NCBI RefSeq assembly: GCF_030246845.1 | Contig: NZ_CP126889.1 | Coordinates: 2,294,001 to 2,358,000 of the forward strand | Reading direction: 5' to 3' | Length of the DNA: 64,000 nucleotides | Source: Enhydrobacter sp. | GTDB lineage: Bacteria; Pseudomonadota; Alphaproteobacteria; Reyranellales; Reyranellaceae | Shown here: one piece after another, positions 17,147 to 25,480 of the stretch | How the letters are laid out: each line of letters starts with the position of its first letter | How positions within the stretch are numbered: the first letter of the stretch is position 1 | Program-made: the position numbers and the translations under genes | The notes under the pieces: model-generated | What the model was told of the DNA's origin: nothing | What the model saw: only the letters and a program-made list of their open reading frames with translations | The model's database searches: none

Positions 17147-18093
17147 GAGCCGATCCGAGAAGTTGTGATTCAGGAACAATGTATTGGCCTGGTCAAGCGC
17201 CTGAGCATGAGTCGGATCATGGCAAGGCGAATGAAGGCGACGACGGTGCAGGCGTAGCGTTCGAAGTCACGAGCGAGCCTGCGGTTGCGAGAGATCCAGG
17301 CGAAGGTTCGCTCGACGATCCATCGCTTGGGCAGAACGCTGAAGTTGTGCGCCTCGGTGCGCTTGACGATTTCGATCTGCCAGGAGCCGATATCGGCAAC
17401 GACTTGGGCGACGCGTGGCCCTTGATAACCGGCATCAGCGAAGAGTTTGAGGATCGAGGGAAAGCGGCGTCTTGCGTTGCGCAGCAGCCGGCGGACGCCG
17501 TCGCGATCCTGCACATTGGCGCGATGGACGACGACGTTCAGCAACAGGCCGAGCGTATCGACGACGATATGTCGCTTGCGACCGGTCACCTTCTTGCCCG
17601 CGTCGTAGCCTTGCGGATCGATCGAGGCCCCCCTTTTTGCGCCGCTTTGGCGCTCTGACTGTCGAGGATTGCTACTGTCGGCTCGGGCTTGCGTCCCGCC
17701 GCCTCGCGCACCTGGACATACAGGGCCTGATGCAGGCGCAGCAGAGTCCGATCCGAGCGCCAGAGCGCAAAATAGTCGTACACCGTGCTCTTGGGCGGCA
17801 GGTCTTTGGGCAAGGCGTCCCACTGGCAACCGGTCGACAGCAGATAGAACACGGCGTTCAGCACTTCCCGCATATTGACGTCGCGCGGCCGCCCGCCACG
17901 GCGGGCGGGGGGAATCAGCGGCGCCACCAGTGCCCATTCCGCATCCGTCAAATCGCTGGGGTAGCGCAGCGCCTTGCGCTCATGAGCCCGACGATGCTCT
18001 GTCGTCCACATCTGGCACCTGTCTCAAACCACAGAGTGCCGAACAATGAATCACAACAGATTCTTCCGACTCAAGTTCTTTCCGGATAGGCTC
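17147..18093 (-). mobile_element. Complete IS5-family insertion sequence, 947 bp
   Basis: Bounded by imperfect inverted repeats: GAGCCGATCCGAGAAG at 17147 and, on the other strand from 18093, GAGCCTATCCGGAAAG. A second inverted pair GTTGTGATTCA lies at 17162-17172 and 18047-18057. The flanking trinucleotide TAA is duplicated (17144-17146 and 18094-18096). It carries one transposase gene in two frames. The element lies between two convergent genes and leaves both stop codons intact. Confidence 0.92.
17170..18011 (-). CDS. IS5-family DDE transposase, two frames joined by -1 frameshift
   Basis: Frame A runs 18011 to 17586 (141 codons: L-T-D-A-E-W-A-L-V, G-G-R-P-R-D-V, first catalytic Asp in A-I-L-D-S-Q-S). 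Frame B continues to the TGA at 17170 (G-A-S-I-D-P-Q-G-Y-D-A-G-K-K-V-T-G, second Asp in F-A-D-A-G-Y-Q-G, Glu in W-I-V-E-R-T-F-A-W). The switch point is CAAAAAGGGGGG on the coding strand (17628-17639), a typical slip site; a -1 shift yields about 280 residues, the normal IS5/IS427-group size. It catalyses cut-and-paste movement of the element. Probably active. Confidence 0.9.
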
Positions 18094-19247
18094 TAAGCGT
18101 TGTGCGCGCGGCGCAGGGCCTGGTCGAGATCGGCATAGAGATCGTCGCTGTCTTCGACGCCGACGGAGAGGCGCAGGAGGTCGGGCGGGCAGGGGGTGCC
18201 CGGCCCCTCGATGCTGGCGCGGTGCTCGATCAGGCTTTCGACGCCCCCCAACGATGTCGCCCGTTTCCAGAGCTCGACACGCGCCGCGGTGGCGATGGCG
18301 GCTCGCTCGCCGCCCTTCGTCCTGACCGACAGCATGCCGCCGAAGCCGCCTTTCATCTGCCGCGCGGCGATATCGTGGCCGGCAAACGAGGACAGGCCCG
18401 GATAGAGGACCTCGGCGACCATCGGATGGGCGGCGAAACGCTCGGCGAGGGACTGTGCCGAGCGGCAGGCCCACTGCACGCGCGGGAACAGCGTGCGCAT
18501 GCCGCGCATGAGCAGCCATGCCTCGGTCTGGCCCAGGATCGTGCCGAGCTGGCTGCGAATGCCTCGCAGCTTTGCCCAGTGCGCGTCGTCGCGGGCGCCG
18601 ATCAGGGCGCCGGCGATGATGTCGGAATGGCCGTTCAGGTACTTGGTGGCCGAGTGCATGACGATGTCGGCGCCAAGCTCGATCGGCCGGGTCAGCACCG
18701 GCGTCGCGACTGTCGAATCGACCGCCAGCGACGCGCCTGCCGCATGAGCGATCCTGGCCACGGCGGCGATGTCGCTGACGGTCCAAGTCGGATTGGCCGG
18801 CGTCTCGAGCCATACGAGTCTCGTGGCACCCGGCTTGACCGCGGATGCGATCGCGTCGGTTCTGGCCGCATCGACGAAGTCCACCTTGAGACCCCAGTGG
18901 GTGGCGAAGGTCGCGAGCCAGTTGCGCAAGGCCCAATACATGACCTTGGGCACGACGACATGGTCGCCTGGCGCGAGCGCCAGGAAACAGGCGCTGGCGG
19001 CGCTCATACCCGACGAGAAGACCAGCGCCTTGGTGCCCCCTTCGAGCGCCGCCAGGGTCGCCTCGACCTGGTCGAAGGTCGGGTTGTCGGCCCGCGCATA
19101 GATGCGGCCCGAACTGTAGCCGTTGTCCTCGTCGCGCTGGTAGGTGCTTGCCATGTGGATCGGCGGCACGACGGCCCGGGTGACGGGGTCGATCCAGCCC
19201 ATCGCCTGCGCCGCGAGGGAAGCCCCTGAAAAGCCTTTATCTTTCAT
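18093..19247 (-). CDS. PLP-dependent Cys/Met metabolism enzyme (cystathionine gamma-synthase/beta-lyase type)
   Basis: 384 residues, cytosolic fold-type I PLP enzyme. Seen: Y-A-R-A-D-N-P-T near residue 50, F-S-S-G-M-S-A near 78, E-T-P-A-N-P-T near 148, the Asp/Ser of V-D-S-T, and the Schiff-base Lys in H-S-A-T-K-Y-L-N-G-H-S-D near 197. Whether it forms or cleaves cystathionine, or releases methanethiol, cannot be decided from motifs. Its stop codon TAG now uses the last base of the IS element; before insertion it would have overlapped the LRR gene stop. Confidence 0.88.
   Translation of the reverse strand: MKDKGFSGASLAAQAMGWIDPVTRAVVPPIHMASTYQRDEDNGYSSGRIYARADNPTFDQVEATLAALEGGTKALVFSSGMSAASACFLALAPGDHVVVPKVMYWALRNWLATFATHWGLKVDFVDAARTDAIASAVKPGATRLVWLETPANPTWTVSDIAAVARIAHAAGASLAVDSTVATPVLTRPIELGADIVMHSATKYLNGHSDIIAGALIGARDDAHWAKLRGIRSQLGTILGQTEAWLLMRGMRTLFPRVQWACRSAQSLAERFAAHPMVAEVLYPGLSSFAGHDIAARQMKGGFGGMLSVRTKGGERAAIATAARVELWKRATSLGGVESLIEHRASIEGPGTPCPPDLLRLSVGVEDSDDLYADLDQALRRAHNA
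18094..18096. repeat. Target-site duplication TAA, right copy
   Basis: TAA directly after the IS end. The TA forms, with the last IS base at 18093, the TAG stop of the convergent PLP enzyme gene. Confidence 0.8.
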
Positions 19248-19263
19248 GGATCGCCCTTAACTT

Positions 19264-19368
19264 ACAAAATGCTTACGCCGCACAAAATGATAGCGCATTC
19301 ACCGCCTCGGTATTGGCGACGGACCGCAATTGTTTTATCGATTGTGAGGTCGATCGGTCGGCAATCGA
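19264..19368. promoter_or_regulatory. Candidate operator region between PLP gene and tetR
   Basis: In the 155-base divergent gap, ACAAAATG is repeated directly at 19264-19271 and 19282-19289, and TCGATTG (19338-19344) is mirrored by CAATCGA (19362-19368) with 17 bases between. The placement fits autoregulation by the TetR protein and control of the PLP gene; no binding data. Confidence 0.4.
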
Positions 19369-19402
19369 GAATAGTGTCAGTCGTGCGACGTGATCGCAAA
19401 TC

Positions 19403-20059
19403 ATGAGCGACCATTCACAGGGGATGCAGAGTATGGAACTGGAAGCGTCGGTTCGGGCACCTCAGGTTCAGCACGCTGGTCGCGGTGACCGTGTCGCCCG
19501 AACACGGGAGGCCATCGTCTCGTCCACGCTGACACTCGCCATGGAAGGGGAGGTCGCGCCGATCGTGCGCGACATCGCCAAGCTGGCCGGTGTGTCCGCG
19601 CGCACGGTCTTTCAGCACTTCGCCGATACGGCCGAGCTCTATGTCGCCGTGCTCGGTCGGGCACTGGGCGGCTGGAAAGCGCAGCCGCAGGAGCCGGGGG
19701 TGCGCCAGCCGCTCGAAGAGCGCATCTCCACAGTCGTCAGCAGCCGCGCAGGGCGCTACGAGTCGCTGCGGCCGATGTGGACCTTCGTCGAGACGCTGTG
19801 CCGCCGCTCGAAGGAAGCCGCCGACAAGACGACCGAGATCTACTCGAACAATCGCGAGCAGATCGCCCAGTCGTTTGGCCAGGAGCTGACCGCGCTGCCG
19901 GGCGAGAGGCGGGAGCGCACGCTGAACGCGCTCGCGGCGGTGCTGGCGCCCGAAAGCTGGATCGTGCTGCGCGAGCGGCTCGGGCTCACCGCCGAACAGG
20001 CACGCGACGAGTGGCGCTTCATGATCAACGCGATCTTCAAGGACGGCATCGACCGCTAA
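19403..20059 (+). CDS. TetR/AcrR-family transcriptional regulator
   Basis: 218 residues. The N-terminal DNA-binding domain at about residues 30-80 (R-T-R-E-A-I, I-A-K-L-A-G-V-S-A-R-T-V-F-Q-H-F) is typical, and the C-terminal helical ligand domain is not classifiable. It is similar in layout to the second TetR protein at 53003. Divergent from the PLP enzyme gene, the likely target. Its stop overlaps the convergent chaC stop (CTAA). Confidence 0.88.
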   Translation: MSDHSQGMQSMELEASVRAPQVQHAGRGDRVARTREAIVSSTLTLAMEGEVAPIVRDIAKLAGVSARTVFQHFADTAELYVAVLGRALGGWKAQPQEPGVRQPLEERISTVVSSRAGRYESLRPMWTFVETLCRRSKEAADKTTEIYSNNREQIAQSFGQELTALPGERRERTLNALAAVLAPESWIVLRERLGLTAEQARDEWRFMINAIFKDGIDR

Positions 20060-20595
20060 CGTCGTTGCGGGGGAGCGCTGCGCGCCAGTTTCTCCAGCGC
20101 CCGGTCGCGCAGGCCGAGCGCCGTCAGATGGGCGAGCGTGTTGCGGACATAGTCGAGGTTGCTGCCGGTGGCGCCGTTGCCCTGACGGATGAAGCGAAGC
20201 GCCTTGTCGGCGGCGAGCTTGCCGGCGAATTGTCGATGCTTGCGGTCGGCAAGGTAGACGAGCGCAGCAACGGTCCGGCCGTCGGCGAGACGGAGCGGCC
20301 GGACGCTCTCCTCGTAGACGCCGTCGTTGTCGATCTCGCGGACTATGAGATAGCGCCGTACGGCATCGTAGTCCTTCGTCGGCAGGCGGTGGGCGACGCC
20401 GCGACAGCTTCCGCCCGGCAGCAGCCCGAGGATGAGACCGGGCTTCTGCGGCGTGCCGCGATAGTGCTCGGAGTAGATGCAGAGGGCGCGGTGCCAGCCG
20501 TGCAGGCGCGCCGCGATCGTCTCGGGCGCGGCGAAGCCCGGATTCCACATCAGCGAGCCGTAGCCGAACACCCAGCGGGGACGCGCCGCGCTCAC
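20056..20595 (-). CDS. chaC: ChaC-like gamma-glutamylcyclotransferase
   Basis: 179 residues from a GTG at 20595 that overlaps the tyrA stop (GTGA). The family start W-V-F-G-Y-G-S-L-M-W-N-P-G-F is immediate, followed by R-A-L-C-I-Y-S-E-H-Y-R-G-T-P, P-G-L-I-L-G-L-L-P-G-G and the catalytic Glu region Y-E-E-S. ChaC cleaves glutathione to 5-oxoproline and Cys-Gly in the cytosol. Last gene of the four-gene minus-strand run with aromatic amino acid genes; the link to them is positional only. Confidence 0.9.
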   Translation of the reverse strand: MSAARPRWVFGYGSLMWNPGFAAPETIAARLHGWHRALCIYSEHYRGTPQKPGLILGLLPGGSCRGVAHRLPTKDYDAVRRYLIVREIDNDGVYEESVRPLRLADGRTVAALVYLADRKHRQFAGKLAADKALRFIRQGNGATGSNLDYVRNTLAHLTALGLRDRALEKLARSAPPQRR

Positions 20596-21476
20596 GCCTG
20601 GTTGAGGTGGATCAGCGCACGGCGGATCTCGCGGGTGCGCGTGAACAGCTCGAACAGCTTGTCGCCCTCGCCCCAGCGGATGGCGCGCTGCAGGTAGAAC
20701 AGATCCTCCTGGAAACGCGACAGCACCTCGAGCACCGCCTCGCGGTTGTTGAGGAAGATGTCGCGCCACATGGTGGGATCGGAGGCGGCAATGCGCGTGA
20801 AGTCGCGAAAGCCGCCGGCGGCGAAGCGCAGGACCTCGGCGTTGAGATGGCCGCCAAGATCGTCCGCCGTGCCCACGATCGTGTAGGCGATGAGGTGCGG
20901 CAGGTGCGAGGTGATGGCGAGGATACGGTCGTGATCGGCAGGATCCAGCCGGTCGACCTGGCTGCCGAGGCCCTTCCAGAACGCCTCGGTGCGGTCGACC
21001 GCCCTGGCATCGCTGTCGGGCAGCGGCGTCAGGATGGTCCACCGGCCATCGAACAGCTCGGCGAAGGCCGCCTCGGGACCGGAATTTTCCGTCCCGGCGA
21101 CGGGATGGCTCGGCACGAAGTGCACGCCGGCGGGAAGATGGGGCTTCATGGCCTCGATCACCGACTGCTTCACCGAGCCCACGTCGGAGACGATGCAGCC
21201 TTGCTTGAGCGCCGGTGCGATCGCCTTGGCCACGGCGCCGCAGGCGCCCACCGGGGTGCAGACGATCACCATGTCGGCGTCCTCGCAGGCGGCGGCGAGG
21301 TCGGTGCCGCAGTGATCGACCAGCTTCAGGCGACGGGCCGCGGCCGCCGTCTCGGCGCGCCGGGTGGCTGCCACGATCTGCCCGGCGAGTCCCGCCCGAC
21401 GGGCGGCGAGCGCGATCGATCCGCCGATCAGGCCGATGCCGATCAGCGCGATCTTGTCGAACATCGCCGCCTTCAT
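20592..21476 (-). CDS. tyrA: Prephenate/arogenate dehydrogenase
   Basis: 294 residues; NAD(P)-dependent oxidative decarboxylation of prephenate or arogenate in tyrosine synthesis. Rossmann start I-A-L-I-G-I-G-L-I-G-G-S, V-C-T-P-V-G, the S-D-V-G-S-V-K-Q-S turn, P-S-H-P-V-A-G-T-E-N-S-G near residue 115, and the His region S-H-L-P-H-L-I-A-Y. The start at 21476 is chosen because its ATG overlaps the hisC TGA (ATGA); MFDKIAL at 21464 is the alternative. No ACT domain. Confidence 0.93.
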   Translation of the reverse strand: MKAAMFDKIALIGIGLIGGSIALAARRAGLAGQIVAATRRAETAAAARRLKLVDHCGTDLAAACEDADMVIVCTPVGACGAVAKAIAPALKQGCIVSDVGSVKQSVIEAMKPHLPAGVHFVPSHPVAGTENSGPEAAFAELFDGRWTILTPLPDSDARAVDRTEAFWKGLGSQVDRLDPADHDRILAITSHLPHLIAYTIVGTADDLGGHLNAEVLRFAAGGFRDFTRIAASDPTMWRDIFLNNREAVLEVLSRFQEDLFYLQRAIRWGEGDKLFELFTRTREIRRALIHLNQA

Positions 21477-22564
21477 TTGCTGGCGGCGACGAAGCGGGCG
21501 AGCGAGGCGGCGACGGCTTTCACCTCGGTCTCGGTGCCGATGGTGATGCGCAGATGTTCGGGCAGCCCGTAACCTCCGACCATGCGCGGGATCAGCCCGT
21601 CCTGCATCAGCCAGTCGTTGGCCGCCCCGGCGCGCTCCTTGGAGCCGAACCCGACCAGCAGGAAGTTGCCGACGCTGGGCAGGGGCTTCAGGCCGAGCTT
21701 GGCGAGCTCCGCGCCGAGCCAGGGCAGCCAGATGTCGTTGTTGGTGCGACTGGCATCGGTGTGGGCGATGTCGGCCAGTGCCGCGATCCCGGCCATCTGG
21801 GCGGCGAGGTTGACGTTGAAGGGCTGGCGCAGTCGGTTGATCGTGTCGACGATGCCCGCCGGCCCGTACATCCACCCGAGCCGCAGGCCGCCCATGCCGT
21901 AGATCTTGGAGAAGGTCCTGGTCATGACGACGTTCTCGGCCCGATCCACCAGCTCGACGCCCGACTCGTAGTCGTTGCGGCTCACATACTCGGCATAGGC
22001 GGCGTCGATCACCAGCAGCACGTTCTTGGGCAGGCCGTCATGCAGGCGGCGCACCTCGTCCTTGGTGACATAGCTTCCGGTCGGATTGTTGGGGTTGGCG
22101 AGGCACACCACGCGCGTCCTGTCCGTCACCTTGGTGAGCATCGCATCGATGTCGGTGCGATAGTCCTTCTCCGGCGCGGCCACGGGCGTCGCACCGACGC
22201 CGAGCGCATTGATGGGATACATCAGGAAGCCATACTGGCTGTAGACGAGCTCATCGCCCGGGCCGCAATAGGCGCGCACCAGGAGATTGAGCAGCTCGTC
22301 CGAGCCCGCGCCGCAGATGATGCGTGCCGGATCGAGGCCGTAGTGGCGTCCGATCGCGCCGCGCAGCTTCTCCGCCGCGCCGTCGGGATAGCGATGCAGC
22401 TCGGTCGCCGCTTTGGCGTAGGCCGCCATCGCTTTCGGACTCGGCCCCAGCGCCCCCTCGTTGGAGGACAGCTTCGCGATCGGCTCCTTGCCGTCGACCG
22501 AGTCCTTGCCCGGAACGTAGGGCGCGATCTTCATGATGCCGGGCCGCGGCGCGAGCGCGCTCAT
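21473..22564 (-). CDS. hisC: Histidinol-phosphate/aromatic aminotransferase
   Basis: 363 residues, fold-type I PLP aminotransferase. Seen: K-L-S-S-N-E-G-A-L-G-P-S-P near 30, C-G-A-G-S-D-E near 83, N-P-N-N-P-T-G near 160, Asp/Tyr in D-A-A-Y-A-E-Y, and the PLP Lys in T-R-T-F-S-K-I-Y-G near 220. Its place between the chorismate mutase and tyrA genes suggests use on aromatic keto acids (prephenate, phenylpyruvate) as well as, or instead of, histidinol phosphate. Confidence 0.9.
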   Translation of the reverse strand: MSALAPRPGIMKIAPYVPGKDSVDGKEPIAKLSSNEGALGPSPKAMAAYAKAATELHRYPDGAAEKLRGAIGRHYGLDPARIICGAGSDELLNLLVRAYCGPGDELVYSQYGFLMYPINALGVGATPVAAPEKDYRTDIDAMLTKVTDRTRVVCLANPNNPTGSYVTKDEVRRLHDGLPKNVLLVIDAAYAEYVSRNDYESGVELVDRAENVVMTRTFSKIYGMGGLRLGWMYGPAGIVDTINRLRQPFNVNLAAQMAGIAALADIAHTDASRTNNDIWLPWLGAELAKLGLKPLPSVGNFLLVGFGSKERAGAANDWLMQDGLIPRMVGGYGLPEHLRITIGTETEVKAVAASLARFVAASK

Positions 22565-22588
22565 GGCAATTCTCCCGTTACGAAACGA

Positions 22589-23440
22589 TCAGGGCCGAGC
22601 GTTTGCCGGCACCGCATAGGCGCCGATTGCGGCGATGCTGCCGCGGTCGAGCTCCAAGGCCTTCTCGACGCTGCGCAACCGTTCGTCGCCATCGGCGATC
22701 ACGCCCGGCACCTCGAGCAGGTAGTGATGCATGCCGCCGGCAATCTGGTCCAGCGCCGATGTGAAGGCGGGCAGGCCTGCCTTCGCAAGGGCGCCGGCGA
22801 TGCGATTGCGGCTGATGCCCGATGGTGCCTGCAGGACGAGAAGGGCACGATCGTCGCCGCTCTCCTCCGGCTCGATGCGCGCCAGCATCAGGGCAGAGAT
22901 GTCGCGCGCCCGGGCATTGGGCATGACCAGGAACGGCAGGCGCGCCACGACATTGGGCAAGGTCGGCTCGCCGCTGGCGAGCAGCGGCCACCACGCGGCC
23001 GTGTCGGCCTCGATCGGCGCGGGCACGACACCGATGGTGGCGGGGCTCGCCCGCACCTCGGCCAGCACCTGGGCCGGCGATTCATAGGCCACCATCGGGA
23101 TCTGGCAGCCGAAATGGTCGCGCGCGACATCCCAATAGCCCGGCTGGTCCGCCGGCCGGCAGACGGCGATCCTGAGGTTCTTGGTCTGCATCAGCGCGAA
23201 AGCGCTGATCATCTCGCGCCACATGCGATAGACGGCAGCGACCGGAAAGACGCCGTCGTGCGTTGCGAGCCGTCTACGCAGGATCTGCGCTTCACGGCCC
23301 GGCCGCATGGCGAGACCGCCGGCCGTCTTGGCGGCGGCGATCTGGCCAACCAGGGACGCCCGTTGGCGGATGAGCCCGTGCAACTCGCCATCGATCTTGT
23401 CGATTTGCTGTCGCAGGGTTTCGAGACTGGGTGCGTCCAT
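22589..23440 (-). CDS. Chorismate mutase with C-terminal degenerate prephenate dehydratase-like region
   Basis: 283 residues. Residues about 5-90 are an AroQ-type chorismate mutase (L-R-Q-Q-I-D-K-I-D, L-I-x-x-R-A, K, R-P-G-R-E-A-Q-I-L-R-R). The remainder has the spacing of a prephenate dehydratase and an ACT-like end (L-L-V-L-Q-A-P-S-G-I, Y-L-L-E-V-P-G), but the Thr-Arg-Phe catalytic motif of dehydratases is not present. Probable role: chorismate to prephenate at the head of the Tyr/Phe branch. First gene of the minus-strand operon; divergent from the SAM-II/metX promoter. Confidence 0.82.
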   Translation of the reverse strand: MDAPSLETLRQQIDKIDGELHGLIRQRASLVGQIAAAKTAGGLAMRPGREAQILRRRLATHDGVFPVAAVYRMWREMISAFALMQTKNLRIAVCRPADQPGYWDVARDHFGCQIPMVAYESPAQVLAEVRASPATIGVVPAPIEADTAAWWPLLASGEPTLPNVVARLPFLVMPNARARDISALMLARIEPEESGDDRALLVLQAPSGISRNRIAGALAKAGLPAFTSALDQIAGGMHHYLLEVPGVIADGDERLRSVEKALELDRGSIAAIGAYAVPANARP

Positions 23441-23517
23441 GGAGCCAGGAAAGAAAACCGAACAGCGCGGATACTACGTCCGGCGGCCCGGCGTAAAGCC
23501 AAACAACAGCGCAAGGC

Positions 23518-23546
23518 TTGCACGGCAGAGGCGCGATCCGTATAAA
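23518..23546 (+). promoter_or_regulatory. Sigma-70 promoter of metX-metW
   Basis: TTGCAC (23518-23523), 17-base spacer, TATAAA (23541-23546). Transcription would start at about 23551-23553, directly at the first base-paired nucleotides of the riboswitch. Confidence 0.8.
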
Positions 23547-23548
23547 AG

Positions 23549-23608
23549 CTCGCGTGGAATTTGAGCCGACCGGCTTGCGGCCACGTTAAATCCCGCTAAA
23601 AGGTCGGA
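23549..23608 (+). promoter_or_regulatory. SAM-II riboswitch
   Basis: Matches the SAM-II (metA motif) consensus: P1 CGTGG (23553-23557) with CCACG (23581-23585), the AATTTGAG loop, CGGCTTGCGG, the TTAAA and CCGCTAAAA loop, and the pseudoknot CCGACC (23566-23571) with GGTCGG (23602-23607). SAM-II lowers expression of methionine genes when S-adenosylmethionine is bound. It lies between the promoter and metX. Confidence 0.93.
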
Positions 23609-23616
23609 GCGCTCGA

Positions 23617-23648
23617 AAAAGCCCCCGTCCTTCCGGTCGGGGGCTTTT
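23617..23648 (+). terminator. Intrinsic terminator/attenuator after the SAM-II aptamer
   Basis: Eleven-base-pair stem AAAAGCCCCCG (23617-23627) with CGGGGGCTTTT (23638-23648) and a 10-base loop, starting 9 bases after the pseudoknot. It precedes metX, so it would act as transcriptional attenuator within the leader. Confidence 0.8.
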
Positions 23649-23687
23649 CGTTGCGCCGCGGCGTGGACCGGGGCGCGGGAGTGAGAC

Positions 23688-24866
23688 GTGAGTGTCGAGC
23701 TGGACGACCTGACCGACGCCGAGCGCAAGGCTCTGGACCGATGTCACCAGGCGGTGCTGGGCCGGCAGCGACCGCTGCGGCTCGATTGCGGCGTCGAGCT
23801 CGGTCCCTATCGCATGGCCTACCAGACCTATGGCCGGCTGAACGCCGACAAGTCGAATGCCATCCTGATCTGCCACGCGCTGACCGGTGATCAGTTCGTG
23901 GTCGAGCGCCATCCCGTGACGGGAAAGCCGGGCTGGTGGGACTCGCTGGTCGGGCCCGGCAAGGTGATCGACCCGACGCGCTACTTCATCATTTGCGCCA
24001 ATGTCCTGGGCGGCTGCATGGGCAGCACGGGGCCGACGGCGCTCGAGCCGGCGACCGGCCAGCCGTGGAACCTGCGCTTTCCGGTCGTCACCGTCGGCGA
24101 CATGGTGCGCGCGCAGGCTGCGCTGCTCGACCATCTCGGCATACCGGACCTGTTCTGCGTGATCGGCGGCTCGATGGGCGGCATGCAGGTGCTGGAATGG
24201 ACCGCGAGCTATCCGAAGCGAGTCTTCTCCGCCGTGCCGATCGCCTGCGCCGCGCGCCATTCGGCGCAGAACATCGCCTTCCACGAGGTCGGCCGCCAGG
24301 CCATCATGGCCGATCCCGAGTGGAAGGGCGGCGACTACCGCCTGCATGGTACGATGCCGGCGCGCGGGCTCGCGGTGGCGCGCATGACCGCGCACATCAC
24401 CTATCTCTCCGAGCGCGCGTTGCAGCGCAAGTTCGGCCGCTCGCTGCAGAACCGCGACGCGCTGGGCTTCGGTTTCGACGCCGACTTCCAGGTCGAGAGC
24501 TATCTGCGCCACCAGGGCTCGACCTTCGTCGATCGCTTCGACGCCAATTCCTACCTCTACATCACGCGCGCCATGGACTATTTCGACCTGGCGGCGGCGC
24601 ATGACGGCGTGCTGGCCAAGGCCTTCACCGGAACGCCCACGCGCTTCTGCCTGATGTCCTTCACCTCGGACTGGCTGTTCCCGACGCGCGAGAGCCGCGA
24701 GATCGTGCATGCGCTCAATGCTGCCGCGGCCAACGTGTCGTTCGTCGAGATCGAGAGCGACAAGGGCCACGATGCCTTTCTGCTCGACGAACCCGAAATG
24801 TTCCGCACGCTGCAGGGCTTCCTGCAGGGGGCCGCGCTGGTCCGCGGCCTCGGAGACGTGTCGTGA
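23688..24866 (+). CDS. metX: Homoserine O-acetyltransferase
   Basis: 392 residues, alpha/beta-hydrolase fold; transfers an acyl group from acyl-CoA to homoserine in methionine synthesis. Seen: C-H-A-L-T-G-D, nucleophile Ser in G-G-S-M-G-G-M-Q near residue 165, R-A-M-D-Y-F-D, Asp in T-S-D-W-L-F-P and His in K-G-H-D-A-F-L. Controlled by the SAM-II leader. Start is a GTG at 23688. Its stop overlaps the metW GTG (GTGA). Confidence 0.95.
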   Translation: MSVELDDLTDAERKALDRCHQAVLGRQRPLRLDCGVELGPYRMAYQTYGRLNADKSNAILICHALTGDQFVVERHPVTGKPGWWDSLVGPGKVIDPTRYFIICANVLGGCMGSTGPTALEPATGQPWNLRFPVVTVGDMVRAQAALLDHLGIPDLFCVIGGSMGGMQVLEWTASYPKRVFSAVPIACAARHSAQNIAFHEVGRQAIMADPEWKGGDYRLHGTMPARGLAVARMTAHITYLSERALQRKFGRSLQNRDALGFGFDADFQVESYLRHQGSTFVDRFDANSYLYITRAMDYFDLAAAHDGVLAKAFTGTPTRFCLMSFTSDWLFPTRESREIVHALNAAAANVSFVEIESDKGHDAFLLDEPEMFRTLQGFLQGAALVRGLGDVS

Positions 24867-25471
24867 GTGCCGCCGCGATCCGTGTCGACCTGCAGCTCAT
24901 CGCCGACATGGTCGAGCCGAAAACGCGCGCCCTCGATGTCGGCTGCGGCGACGGTTCGCTGCTCGCCTATCTGATGAGCTTCAAGCGGGTCGACGCCCGC
25001 GGCATGGAGCTGAGCCAGGCGGGCGTCAATGCCTGCGTCGCGAGCGGCCTGTCGGTGATCCAGGGCGACGCCGACGCCGATCTTCGTGACTATCCCGACG
25101 ATGCCTTCGACTACGTGATCCTGAGCCAGACGCTGCAGGCTACGCGCGAGCCGCGCGAGGTGCTGCGCCAGATGCTGCGCGTGGGCAAGCGGGCGATCGT
25201 GTCGTTCCCCAACTTCGCGCACTGGCAGGTCCGGCTGCGCCTGGTGTTCGGCGGCCGGATGCCGGAGACCCTATCGCTGCCCTACAAGTGGTACGACACG
25301 CCCAACATCCATCTTTGCAGCATCGACGATTTTCGCGCGCTCTGCCGCGACATGGGCGTGCATGTCGAGCGCGCCATCGTGCTGAACAGCAAGAGCCGGC
25401 CCATCCATATGCCACCGCTGCTCGCCAACCTGTTCGGCGAGCAGGCGGTGTTCATGCTGCGGCGGGATTAG
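24863..25471 (+). CDS. metW: Methionine biosynthesis protein MetW
   Basis: 202 residues, SAM-dependent methyltransferase fold with [11 protein letters not shown] near residue 25, V-I-L-S-Q-T-L-Q and F-P-N-F-A-H-W, all diagnostic of MetW. It works with MetX in homoserine acylation in proteobacteria; the mechanism is not established. GTG start inside the metX stop (GTGA), so co-translated under the same riboswitch. Confidence 0.94.
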   Translation: MSAAAIRVDLQLIADMVEPKTRALDVGCGDGSLLAYLMSFKRVDARGMELSQAGVNACVASGLSVIQGDADADLRDYPDDAFDYVILSQTLQATREPREVLRQMLRVGKRAIVSFPNFAHWQVRLRLVFGGRMPETLSLPYKWYDTPNIHLCSIDDFRALCRDMGVHVERAIVLNSKSRPIHMPPLLANLFGEQAVFMLRRD

Positions 25472-25480
25472 CCGCTCGGA

